Source: Caprella mutica (taxonomy: Eukaryota; Arthropoda; Malacostraca; Amphipoda; Caprellidae). Taken from it: DNA of 64,000 nucleotides. This document shows positions 43,200-53,591 of this stretch, in pieces (the stretch's first letter is position 1; every line of letters starts with the position of its first letter). The position numbers and the translations under genes are program-made. Below the pieces are notes generated by a model. It was not told where the DNA came from. It saw nothing but the letters and a program-made list of their open reading frames with translations, and searched no databases. Where the stretch lies: the NCBI GenBank assembly GCA_947561585.1, contig CANNZV010002369.1, forward strand, positions 37,571-101,570, given 5' to 3'.

Positions 43200-45136
43200 A
43201 TGGCTGACAGTTCTGTCCTAGGGAACAATGCTAGTTCTAATAACAGAGTAGTGTACCGAAAACACAGTCAGAAGAAGAAGTCGCCTAGCTTTCGAACAGC
43301 TCCATGTGAAAGAGAAATGCTAAAGCACACTAAATACAAAAGAAATAGTCTTTATTCATCTAATCCTGATCTTTCAAACGTCTCTGATGAATCTCAACAA
43401 TTAGAGAAAACAGAGTCAACTGTTATGTCTTCAGTCCAGCAAATGATCAAAAACTTCGAACTAGTGGGATCTCCGTACAAAAATTCAATTCCTCTCGCTG
43501 GTAAGACATCAAATGGATTTCTGAAAACGAAGCCACCACACCTCAGTAATGGAATAAGTAAATCTTCAAACCCTATTGCGCCATATAATTCTATTGGTGG
43601 ATCGCTAACTCTTCCATCTAGAGGTTATTGGGCACCTACTCGAATGATCAGCATTAAACGAACCCAGAGTACTAATTCCTCTGTCTATAAGGAAACTACT
43701 TCGAACAGTGATAGCACCACGAAACAGCTCAAGTTTGATGATAAAGAAAAAAGTGAACATTCAGGCAACAGTGTTTTAGCTACCGATGTTGAACGTTCAG
43801 GCAAAAGTGTGTTAGCTACCGATGTTGAATGCTCAGGTAAAAGTGATTTAGCTACCGATGTTGAACGTTTAGACAAAAGTGTTTTAGCTACCGATGTTGA
43901 ACGTTCAGGCAAAAGTGTTTTAGCTACCGATGTTGAACGTTCAGGCAACAGTGTTTTAGCTACCGATGTTGAACGTTCAGGCAACAGTGTTTTAGCTACC
44001 GGTGTTGAACGTTCAGGCAACAGTGTTTTAGCTACCGATGTTGAACGTTCAGACAACAGTGTTTTAGCTACCGGTGTTGAACGTTCAGGCAAAAGTGATT
44101 TAGCTACTGATGTTGAACGTTCATACAAAAGTGTTTTAGCTACCGGTGTTGAACGTTCAGGCAACAGTGTTTTAGCTACCGATGTTGAACGTTCAGGCAA
44201 CAGTGTTCTAGCTACTGATGTTGAACGTTCATACAAAAGTGATTTAGCTACCGATGTTGAACGTTTAGACAAAAGTATTTTAGCTACCGATGTTGAACGT
44301 TCAGGCAAAAGTGTTTTAGCTACCGATGTTGAACGTTCAGGCAACAGTGTTTTAGCTACCGATGTTGAACGTTCAGACAACAGTGTTTTAGCTACCGGTG
44401 TTGAACGTTCAGGCAACAGTGTTTTAGCTACCGATGTTGAACGTTCAGACAACAGTGTTTTAGCTACCGGTGTTGAACGTTCAGGCAAAAGTGATTTAGC
44501 TACTGATGTTGAACGTTCATACAAAAGTGTTTTAGCTACCGATGTTGAACGTTCATACAAAAGTGTTTTATCTACCGGTGTTGAACGTTCAGGCAACAGT
44601 GTTTTAGCTACCGATGTTGAACGTTCAGGTAAAAGTGATTTAGCTACCGATGTTGAACGTTCAGGTAAAAGTGATTTAGCTACCGATGTTGAACGTTCAG
44701 GTAAAAGTGATTTAGCTACCGATGTTGAACGTTCAGGTAAAAGTGATTTAGCTACTGATGTTGAACGTTCAGGTAAAAGTGATTTAGCTACCGATGTTGA
44801 ACGTTCAGGTAAAAGTGATTTAGCTACCGATGTTGAACGTTCAGGCAAAAGTGTTTCAGCTACCGATGTTGAACGTTCAGGTAAAAGTGATTTAGCTACC
44901 GATGTTGAACGTTCAGATGAAGTCGACCCCCGTACAAGAAGAAGTGATTTAGTTCATCCTTTAAAAGTGGTTAGGAAACACTCTGCTAATAGTGCTATTA
45001 ATTCTCCAATACCTACTAATTCGACAAGGAGTGATTCTGGGCTGATCAAGATAAGAAGAGGAATAAAAAGATCAACATCTGATCGAAAAAGACATTCTGG
45101 AACATTTGTTGCACGATGCGTTAAAGTTCAGGAATT
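43200..45136 (+). CDS. Exon C: large first coding exon with 32-unit peptide repeat
   Basis: The ATG at 43200 (in-frame TGA six bases upstream) begins MADSSVLGNNASSNNRVVYR. The first 187 residues are non-repetitive, basic and Ser/Thr-rich (for example SVQQMIKNFELVGSPYK, RGYWAPTRMISIKRTQST). Residues 188-571 are 32 tandem 12-mers of the type SGKSVLATDVER. The last 74 residues return to unique sequence (HPLKVVRKHSANSAINSPIP, RGIKRSTSDRKRHSGTFVAR). The exon ends GAA-TT before GTAAGT at 45137, leaving two bases; joined to exon D it reads VQE-L-SRDDSS. Non-repetitive coding-like flanks on both sides, an in-phase consensus donor and an unbroken frame over 1.9 kb support a real exon. No signal peptide, membrane segment or known domain is seen. 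It is likely a disordered protein or a regulatory N-terminal extension; function is unknown. Confidence 0.8.
43761..44912 (+). repeat. Coding minisatellite, 36-bp unit, exactly 32 copies
   Basis: Each unit has the form TCAGGCAACAGTGTTTTAGC plus TACCGATGTTGAACGT. There are no insertions or deletions over 1152 bp. Variation is by substitution and mostly changes the residue: AAC/AAA (N/K), GTT/GAT (V/D), GAT/GGT (D/G), GGC/GAC/TAC (G/D/Y). The 3' third holds a near-uniform run of SGKSDLATDVER units, indicating the most recent expansion. Confidence 0.97.
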
Positions 45137-45300
45137 GTAAGTATACCATCATTCTAACGGAAATATATCTCTGGAATTATTTTCAATTGATTTAAATTCA
45201 GGCAACAGGAATGTTTTCTCCCGAAGATCGTAAATTTAGTAATCTGAAGATATCTGTATGTAGTGTGCCATATCGATTTAATCTACAGGATGGATTACAT

Positions 45301-45314
45301 TGACCTCTGACCTC
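45301..45314 (-). promoter_or_regulatory. Nuclear-receptor DR1-like site
   Basis: TGACCTCTGACCTC is a perfect AGGTCA-G-AGGTCA repeat on the minus strand, 165 bp into the intron after exon C. It could act as an intronic receptor site; no other evidence. Confidence 0.35.
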
Positions 45315-45646
45315 ACTGTTACTTTGTCCTGCTCTTACGTGGCATGAAAGTGAAAACACTCTCCGCACCGAATTGGAATGATTCATTACTAAGCATTTTA
45401 GAGAATAAAGCTATACGCTTAGAATCTATCCCATACTTTTGTTCCACCATCAAGAGAAATTTACCATTTATATTTCACATCTTTTTGGACTAGTATTCTA
45501 GGTGCGACACCGTTACAAGATAAATAAAGATTTATACTTTAATATACTAGATAAAAAGATTTGGATATGTTATTTAGCTTTGACATTTGCCTCCATTTGT
45601 TCTCTATTTCTTTATCTGCGTGTATGCACTAGTTTAGTGTGTGTGT

Positions 45647-46503
45647 CAATTGGTACCTTTAAGAGGTGCTCAGCTCACTCAATTGGTACCTTTAAGAGGT
45701 GCTCAGCTCACTCAATTGGTACCTTTAAGAGGTGCTCAGCTCACTCAATTGGTACCTTTAAGAGGTGCTCAGCTCACTCAATTGGTACCTTTAAGAGGTG
45801 CTCAGCTCACTCAATTGGTACCTTTAAGAGGTGCACAGCTCACTCAATTGGTACCTTTAAGAGGTGCTCAGCTCACTCAATTGGTACCTTTAAGAGGTGC
45901 TCAGCTCACTCAATTGGTACCTTTAAGAGGTGCTCAGCTCACTCAATTGGTACCTTTAAGAGGTGCACAGCTCACTCAATTGGTACCTTTTAGAGGTGCT
46001 CAGCTCTCTCAATTGGTACCTTTTAGAGGTGCTCAGCTCACTCAATTGGTACCTTTTAGAAGTGCTCAGCTCACTCAATTGGTACCTTTAAGAGGTGCTC
46101 AGCTCACTCAATTGGTACCTTTAAGAGGTGCTCAGCTCACTCAATTGGTACCTTTAAGAGGTGCACAGCTCACTCAATTGGTACCTTTAAGAGGTGCTCA
46201 GCTCACTCAATTGGTACCTTTAAGAGGTGCTCAGCTCACTCAATTGGTACCTTTAAGAGGTGCACAGCTCACTCAATTGGTACCTTTAAGAGGTGCTCAG
46301 CTCACTCAATTGGTACCTTTTAGAGGTGCTCAGCTCACTCAATTGGTACCTTTTAGAGGTGCTCAGCTCACTCAATTGGTACCTTTAAGAGGTGCTCAGC
46401 TCACTCAATTGGTACCTTTAAGAGGTGCTCAGCTCACTCAATTGGTACCTTTAAGAGGTGCACAGCTCACTCAATTGGTACCTTTAAGAGGTGCTCAGCT
46501 CAC
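45647..46503. repeat. 33-bp minisatellite (26 copies)
   Basis: Units of TCAATTGGTACCTTTAAGAG plus GTGCTCAGCTCAC are highly uniform, with GCACAG and TTTTAGAGG variants. A 302-codon frame of QLVPLRGAQLT repeats is a by-product of the period. Confidence 0.95.
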
Positions 46504-46697
46504 TCCTCTCTTTGTAACTCTTTGGCAAAATGAAAGTAAAGCACAATGAACATTTAAATAGTAACTCATAGAGATGACTCACATTCTATGATTTACGATA
46601 AGAACATTTCTAGTCATAAAGAACTTTTAAATGCTATTATATGCCAAGAAATGTGGGAAATGACAACCAGATGGTATATATGATTCCATTTACTAAA

Positions 46698-47403
46698 TTA
46701 GAATTGATTTAAAATCTACAGCATTAGTTTTTGAGGATCTTTCCCATTTGACTAACCCTACTAAATTTAATTTAAATTATTTTTTATATATATTTTTGTC
46801 CATAGAATCCGAAAATCATAACTGTTTTTTGTAGAAACTAATAGTTTTTGAGATATGAGTGTTTGAAGTTATTTATTCCCTATGTATTACTGAAAGAGTG
46901 AGAACTTTGAAAAAACTCGTGTTTTCATTGAAATTACTCAAACAATATAGATTTTTTACATGAAGCTGCAATGTAGTTTGTTGTATCCGCTAGTTTGTTG
47001 TACTGTACACTTCATGACTGAATAATTACCTGGCAGGGAGGCTACACATATCGAATATTTCCAGTTTCAGTGATATTTTCCATTTATTACTATAATACTG
47101 ATATATCATATATGTGTAAAACAAACAAATTACATTATTGCTTTCTTTGACCAAAATTGGCCAAAAAAGCGTGAAAACGAGTTTTTTCAAAGTTCTCAAT
47201 CCTTCAGTAATACATAGGAAATAAATAACTTCAAACCCTCATATCTCAAAAAGTATTAGTTTCTACAAAAAAAATTATGATTTTCGGATTCTATGAACAA
47301 TAGTACATGAGAAAAAAATAATTTAAATTAAATTTACTGGGGTTCGTCAAATGGGGAAGATCCGTTTTGGATGAACTCTACAGACTCTGTCATTAAATTT
47401 TCA
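46698..47403. mobile_element. Foldback element with arms of about 230 bp and nested repeat
   Basis: The left arm (CTACAGCATTAGTTTTTGAG, GATCTTTCCCATTTGAC, AAATTTAATTTAAATTATTT, ATAGAATCCGAAAATCATAA, TTATTTATTCCCTATGTATT) is repeated inverted on the right (47200-47395). In the centre is a copy of the TAGTTTGTTGTACTGTACAC / CTGGCAGGGAGG repeat also found at 27.4, 38.4 and 41.5 kb. Confidence 0.85.
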
Positions 47404-47446
47404 ATTAATAACTAACTTTGTACATTACCTGTATGTACAGGACTTC

Positions 47447-48785
47447 AATCTACAGTACCTATTACCTATCTACAATACCTACTACCTATCTACAGTACCT
47501 ACTACCTATCTACAGTACCTACTACCTATCTACAGTGCCTACTACCTATCTACAGTACCTACTACCTATCTACAGTACCTACTACCTATCTACAGTACCT
47601 ACTACCTATCTGCAGTACCTACCACTACCTATCTACAGTACCTACTACCTATCTACAGTACCTACTACCTATCTTCAGTGCCACTACCTATCTACAGTAC
47701 CTACTACCTATCTACAGTACCTACTACCTATCTACAGTACCTATTACCTATCTACAATACCTACTACCTATCTACAGTACCTACTACCTATCTACAGTGC
47801 CTACTACCTATCTACAGTGCCTACTACCTATCTACAGTGCCTACTACCCATCTGCAGTGCCTACTACCTATCTACAGTACCTACTACCTATCTACAGTGC
47901 CTACTACCTATCTACAGTGCCTACTACCTATCTACAGTGCCTACTACCTATCTACAGTGCCTACTACCTATCTACAGTACCTACTACCTATCTACAGTGC
48001 CTTCTACCTATCTACAGTACCTACTACCTATCTGCAGTACCTACTACCTATCTACAGTGCCTACTACCTATCTACAGTACCTACTACCTATCTACAGTAC
48101 CTACTACCTATCTACAATACCTACTACCTATCTACAGTACCTACTACCTATCTACAGTACCTACTACCTATCTGCAGTACCTACTACCTATCTACAGTAC
48201 CTACTACCTATCTACAATACCTACTACCTATCTACAGTACCTACCACTACCTATCTACAGTACCTACTACCTATCTACAGTACCTACTACCTATCTTCAG
48301 TGCCACTACCTATCTACAGTACCTACTACCTATCTACAGTACCTACTACCTATCTACAATACCTACTACCTATCTACAGTACCTATTACCTATCTACAAT
48401 ACCTACTACCTATCTACAGTACCTACTACCTATCTACAGTGCCTACTACCTATCTACAGTGCCTACTACCTATCTACAGTGCCTACTACCCATCTGCAGT
48501 GCCTACTACCTATCTACAGTACCTACTACCTATCTACAGTGCCTACTACCTATCTACAGTGCCTACTACCTATCTACAGTGCCTACTACCTATCTACAGT
48601 GCCTACTACCTATCTACAGTACCTACTACCTATCTACAGTGCCTACTACCTATCTACAGTACCTACTACCTATCTGCAGTACCTACTACCTATCTACAGT
48701 GCCTACTACCTATCTACAGTACCTACTACCTATCTACAGTACCTACTACCTATCTACAGTACCTACTACCTATCTACAGTACCTA
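47447..48785. repeat. 20-bp minisatellite with internal block duplication (about 66 copies)
   Basis: Units of TACAGTACCTACTACCTATC, with TGCC, TACAATACC and TGCAGT variants. Rare landmarks (ACCACTACC, TTCAGTGCCACTACC, CTACCCATCTGCAGTG) occur twice in the same order, about 622 bp apart and then 642 bp apart, so a block of about 30 units was duplicated with one extra unit. Confidence 0.95.
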
Positions 48786-48902
48786 CCTTCGTGTTTTCCT
48801 TGTTGTCAGTTTCTTTGTAGGTTTATAATCTCTAATTGATTGAACTGACAATTGAAACAAACTCTCACACTGACCCTTGAACACGAACTGTCAGTCAGAG
48901 TA

Positions 48903-50440
48903 GAGGTAGATCTACCTTAGAGGTGAATCTACCTTTTCTACTTTAGAGGTGAATCTACCTTGTCTACCTTAGAGGTGAATCTACCTTGTCTACCTTAGAG
49001 GTGAATCTACCTTGTCTACCTTAGAGGTGAATCTACCTTGTCTACCTTAGAGGTGAATCTACCTTGTCTACCTTAGAGGTGAATCTACCTTGTCTACCTT
49101 AGAGGTGAATCTACCTTGTCTACCTTAGATGTGAATCTACCTTGTCTACCTTAGAGGTGAATCTACCTTGTCTACCTTAGAGGTGAATCTACCTTGTCTA
49201 CCTTTGAGGTGAATCTACCTTGTCTACCTTTGAGGTGAATCTACCTTGTCTACCTTAGAGGTGAATCTACCTTGTCTACCTTAGAGGTGAATCTACCTTT
49301 TCTACCTTAGAGGTGAATCTACCTTGTCTACCTTAGAGGTGAATCTACCTTGTCTACCTTAGAGGTGAATCTACTTTGTCTACCTTAGAGGTGAATCTAC
49401 CTTGTCTACCTTTGAGGTGAATCTACCTTGTCTACCTTAGAGGTGAATCTTCCTTGTCTACCTTAGAGGTGAATCTACCTTTTCTACCTTAGAGGTGAAT
49501 CTACCTTTTCTACCTTAGAGGTGAATCTTCCTTGTCTACCTTAGAGGTGAATCTACCTTGTCTACCTTAGAGGTGAATCTACCTTGTCTACCTTAGAGGT
49601 GAATCTACCTTGTCTACCTTAGAGGTGAATCTACCTTGTCTACCTTAGAGGTGAAAATACCTTGTCTACCTTAGAGGTGAATCTACCTTGTCTACCTTAG
49701 AGGTGAATCTACTTTGTCTACCTTAGAGGTGAATCTACCTTGTCTACCTTTGAGGTGAATCTACCTTGTCTACCTTAGAGGTGAATCTTCCTTGTCTACC
49801 TTAGAGGTGAATCTACCTTTTCTACCTTAGAGGTGAATCTACCTTTTCTACCTTAGAGGTGAATCTTCCTTGTCTACCTTAGAGGTGAATCTACCTTGTC
49901 TACCTTAGAGGTGAATCTACCTTGTCTACCTTAGAGGTGAATCTACCTTGTCTACCTTAGAGGTGAATCTACCTTGTCTACCTTAGAGGTGAAAATACCT
50001 TGTCTACCTTAGAGGTGAATCTACCTTGTCTACCTTAGATGTGAATCTACCTTGTCTACCTTAGATGTGAATCTACCTGGTCTACCTTAGAGGTGAATCT
50101 ACCTTGTCTACCTTAGAGGTGAATCTACTTTGTCTACCTTAGAGGTGAATCTACCTTGTCTACCTTAGAGGTGAATCTACCTTGTCTACCTTAGAGGTGA
50201 ATCTACCATGTCTACCTTAGAGGTGAATCTACCATGTCTACCTTAAAAGTGAATCAACCTTGTGTATCTCAGAGGTGAATCTACCTTGTGTATCTCAGAG
50301 GTGAATCTACCTTGTGTATCTTAGAGGTGAATCTACCTTGTGTATCTTAGAGGTGAATCTACCTTGTGTATCTCAGAGGTAAATCTACCTTGTGTATCTC
50401 AGAGGTGAATCTACCTTGTGTATCTCAGAGGTGAATCATG
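48903..50440. repeat. 26-bp minisatellite (about 59 copies)
   Basis: Units of TTAGAGGTGAATCTACCTTG plus TCTACC. The landmark run CTACTTTGTC ... TTTGAGG ... CTTCCTTG recurs 338 bp apart (13 units) at 49371 and 49709. The last units change to GTGTATCTCAGAGG. Confidence 0.95.
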
Positions 50441-50559
50441 GTGGCACCTCTAAGGTTAGAAATTGAAAAGTTAGTACCACTAAGAATATAGTTAGAAAAA
50501 AAATGTTCAGTGTGAAAAAGGTTTTCATGATATTGTTTATAAGGTTACTACCTCATTGA

Positions 50560-50995
50560 TTGGCTATGGATATTGACCAATAAGAGGCAGGAGGGTTTGA
50601 CCCCTAATTCCCCTGGCAGGTCAATAAACATTCGTGTAGTTTGCAGTACAACAAACTAGCGGATACATCAAACAATTTTAGAGCCATCTATAATGAGAAT
50701 TCTTATTATTTGGAATGTAATTTAATTCAACTCATAACTATATACAAGGATGAAGAGCCATTAGGGGGCGGAGCCCTAACAGGTGCTCCGCCCTTTGTTC
50801 ACTCCTTCTCTTAGCAGGCCAATCAGAGAAGAGGTATCGTTAAAAACTTTATTCATTAGAACATTATTCTTACAGCACTGTATCGATAGAAACTTATGCG
50901 GTAGAGACATTATCTCAAAAAACCTTTTGCGCTGTTCACTATATTTTTAAAATTTTAGACCAAAGAAACCTAACCAATTTGGGCACACTGTTTTT
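50560..50995 (+). repeat. Dispersed repeat, copy 2 (pair 31040-31450)
   Basis: It carries GGATATTGACCAATAAGAGG, AACAAACTAGCGGATACATC, TTCTTATTATTTGGAATGTA, a hairpin-forming AGGGGGCGGAGCCCTAAC segment, CCAATCAGAGAAGAGGTATC and GACATTATCTCAAAAAACC in the same order as the 31-kb copy. Confidence 0.85.
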
Positions 50996-51085
50996 GCCGA
51001 AGATAACTTCCTAAGGATGAACACAAGATGAAAATGTATTCTATAGCAGGAGAAATTGAAGTGAGACATTTCCCACACTTATCAG

Positions 51086-51264
51086 TAGGGTTGTGACAAT
51101 ATGCAGATAAAATCATAGACCTCAAGAATATCATAGACGAAACTAAATGAAATGGTATCGAGTACTATATACCGCTGGTTTAGAACGCCTAAATAGTCTT
51201 TAATTCATTCCATCTGTAACATTTCCAGGATCTATGATTTTAAACGCATGTTGTCACAACCCTA
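51086..51264 (-). mobile_element. MITE, TAGGGTTGTGACAATATGC family, copy 2
   Basis: The inverted ends TAGGGTTGTGACAATATGC and GCATGTTGTCACAACCCTA enclose an interior that matches 27747-27913 in reverse (CTAAATGAAATGGTATCGAG, ACTATATACCGCTGGTTTAG). Confidence 0.9.
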
Positions 51265-51379
51265 CTTATTAGTTTGTTATAAGTGTGAGGCATAATAAGA
51301 GCGGGGTGTATAGCTTACTATATTGTAGGTTGAGGTTGCGACGTTATTGGCCGAGTCATTAAATGGTGGTATAGGTGCA

Positions 51380-51950
51380 TATACAGGTAAAACTCTTGGA
51401 ACGCCCAGTACATGTACCGGAAAAGCATTCGTTGTAACGATCAGCGTTCGTTGTAACGATCAGCATTCGTTGTAACGATCAGCGTTCGTTGTAACGATCA
51501 GCGTTCGTTGTAACGATACATTATTTAGTTTGATTTGGGGATTTATACTTTGTAAGTTTTCTTTAGCAGCATTTCAAAGAAACGCTAATGGAGGTAAACA
51601 GTCTCAGATTATTATTAAAGGAAAATTTTAATGACATTTTTTAAATATTTTTCTTTTTATAGAACTTTTCTAATCAAAGAAAATTTATAGGGAAATGATG
51701 ACTAGATCAAACTACTTGACAAAATCTGAAAACAATACGTTAAAGTGTCGATTGTAATTTTGTAAATTGTAATGCCTCTGAATATAATGAAAGTTTGACT
51801 AGATACTTGGTAGACGGACAAAAAATATGTTAAACAATATAATTTAAGAGGTCGTTGTAGCGATCTGCAGTCCGTTAGAACGAACAATTTTTGTCCTTTG
51901 TAGGGCGTGTACGTTCAAAGATCGTCCGCTGTAAGAGCTTTACCTGTATA
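51380..51950. mobile_element. Pogo-like non-autonomous element with terminal tandem repeat
   Basis: The left end TATACAGGTAAAACTCTTGG and the complement of the right end TATACAGGTAAAGCTCTTAC are inverted repeats; TA at each edge fits a TA target. GTTGTAACGATCAGC-GTTC units lie at the left and AGCGATCTGCAGTCCGTTAG at the right. The interior is AT-rich with no transposase frame. Confidence 0.8.
51431..51518. repeat. 21-bp tandem repeat inside the pogo-like element (5 copies)
   Basis: Units of TTCGTTGTAACGATCAGCG start at the subterminal part of the element. It is a short array that looks like an early stage of the expansion seen at 22988-24055. Confidence 0.9.
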
Positions 51951-52141
51951 GTCTTTTTTCAGTGATAACCCTCTGATTGTTTTACATTCCATTAACTTCT
52001 TAACATTGCACTCTATCTGATTATCGTTATTCTTTTTCTCTTCTGTCACTGAAAGTAATGAGCTGAAGATAAAGATAAGAAAAAGAATAAAAAGAACATC
52101 TGGAGAAATTATTTGAAGATGACATAGGCAAAATGAGAAAC

Positions 52142-52625
52142 TTTTACCCTATAGTGTTTAGGGTAACTATAGCTCTATTTTACCCTATAGTGTTTAGGGT
52201 AACTATAGCTCTATTTTACCCTATAGTATTTGGGGTAACTATAGCTCTATTTTACCCTATAGTGTTTAGGGTAACTATAGCTCTATTTTACCCTATAGTG
52301 TTTAGGGTAACTATAGCTCTATTTTACCCTATAGTGTTTAGGGTAACTATAGCTCTATTTTACCCTATAGTGTTTAGGGTAACTATAGCTCTATTTTACC
52401 CTATAGTGTTTAGGGTAACTATAGCTCTATTTTACCCTATAGTGTTTAGGGTAACTATAGCTCTATTTTACCCTATAGTGTTTAGGGTAACTATAGCTCT
52501 ATTTTACCCTATAGTGTTTAGGGTAACTATAGCTCTATTTTACCCTATAGTGTTTAGGGTAACTATAGCTCTATTTTACCCTATAGTGTTTAGGGTAACT
52601 ATAGCTCTATTTTACCCTATAAATG
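52142..52625. repeat. 36-bp minisatellite, near-identical units (about 13 copies)
   Basis: Units of TTTTACCCTATAGTGTTTAG plus GGTAACTATAGCTCTA. TTACCCTATAG and the facing TTTAGGGTAA make each unit partly palindromic. Only one unit differs (TATTTGGGG). The 189-codon frame is a by-product. Confidence 0.95.
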
Positions 52626-53164
52626 TAACTTCTTCAAATTTAGGTAATAGTTGGTGTTTTATATTTTTTAATTTGTTTGGTATATTTACTGTTATAAATT
52701 AATAGAATGTAATATAATTACTTTGTTGTATGTAGATATGGTAGTTAATTGAGAGCAATAGAGTGTACCTCACCATGTGGTCACATACTCCTCTGTGTCA
52801 TGTGTCATTTTTAGTTAAAACTAGTACATAATTAATGCGTGAGAAGTAGCTTGTTTTATCCTAGTTATTCAATTAAATAGGTTTCAATCAATTCCTGCTT
52901 TTTCATTTATAAATATCCTGTTTTTTTTATTACCATTTAAACTCTAATTAATTTACTGATAATCATTATTTTTCAAATTCTATCTTGTTTTTTTACCAAC
53001 ATCTTTTTTTCTATTCGTAAAATGTATTTAATTTAAATCATCGAAGCGTGTCGCAATAATTGCTATTATTTGCTACCGTTAAAGTGTGCTAGACTAATTA
53101 AACAATTACATCGGTACAATTAAATAGGCATTAATTAACTCGATAATTGGATTTAATTGTAACG
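52626..53164. other. AT-rich intronic stretch
   Basis: No repeat or gene-like frame is seen. Confidence 0.4.
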
Positions 53165-53330
53165 GGAAAACACTCTCCTGTGATTGGAGGAGGGGATTTA
53201 CTCTCCTGTGATTGGAGGAGGGGATTTACTCTCCTGTGATTGGAGGAGGAGATTTACTCTCCAGTGATTGGAGGAGGAGATTTACTCTTCAGTGATTGGA
53301 GGAGGAGATTTACTCTTCAGTGATTGGAGA
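53165..53330. repeat. 29-bp tandem repeat (about 6 copies)
   Basis: Units of GGGGATTTACTCTCCTGTGA plus TTGGAGGAG. Confidence 0.93.
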
Positions 53331-53591
53331 TTATTTATGATATGGAACATTAGCAGGTCAATCGTATTGCAATTAATATAAAAGTGTTATATTAATTTCA
53401 TAGGTTCGAGGTTGTACAATGTTATAGTATATTTTATCATAAAACACTCTTAAATAAGTGTGATATCATACTCTATATATAACTTTGTTTATACTTATAT
53501 ATTATTATGAATTCATATTTTATTACAATCCAAGCATGCTCGACTGAAAAGGAGGAACTCTTTCCTAATATTAGTTTATCTTTTGTTTCAG

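Larger units (their letters stand above)
45137..53591 (+). other. Putative intron between exons C and D (8.4 kb)
   Basis: It opens with GTAAGT and closes with TTATCTTTTGTTTCAG. It holds five large arrays, one foldback element, a dispersed repeat and two MITEs listed separately. No additional exon with compatible phases is recognised inside it. Confidence 0.55.

Noticed and set aside
43685..44848. 387-codon minus-strand ORF opposite exon C
   Set aside because: It covers only the repeat and a short flank, and is a shadow of the plus-strand coding repeat.
45502..46549. ORFs of GTFKRCSAHSI-type and QLVPLRGAQLT-type repeats with short unique ends
   Set aside because: The unique ends are AT-driven and lack splice sites in a suitable phase. 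The uniform 33-bp array explains the open frames.
47418..48839. 473-codon ORF of Tyr/Leu/Pro-rich repeats
   Set aside because: A 20-bp unit lacking stops opens all three frames over the same span; there is no gene-like flank.
52142..52625. Telomere-like TTTAGGG words
   Set aside because: They occur once per 36-bp unit, in both orientations, and are not consecutive.
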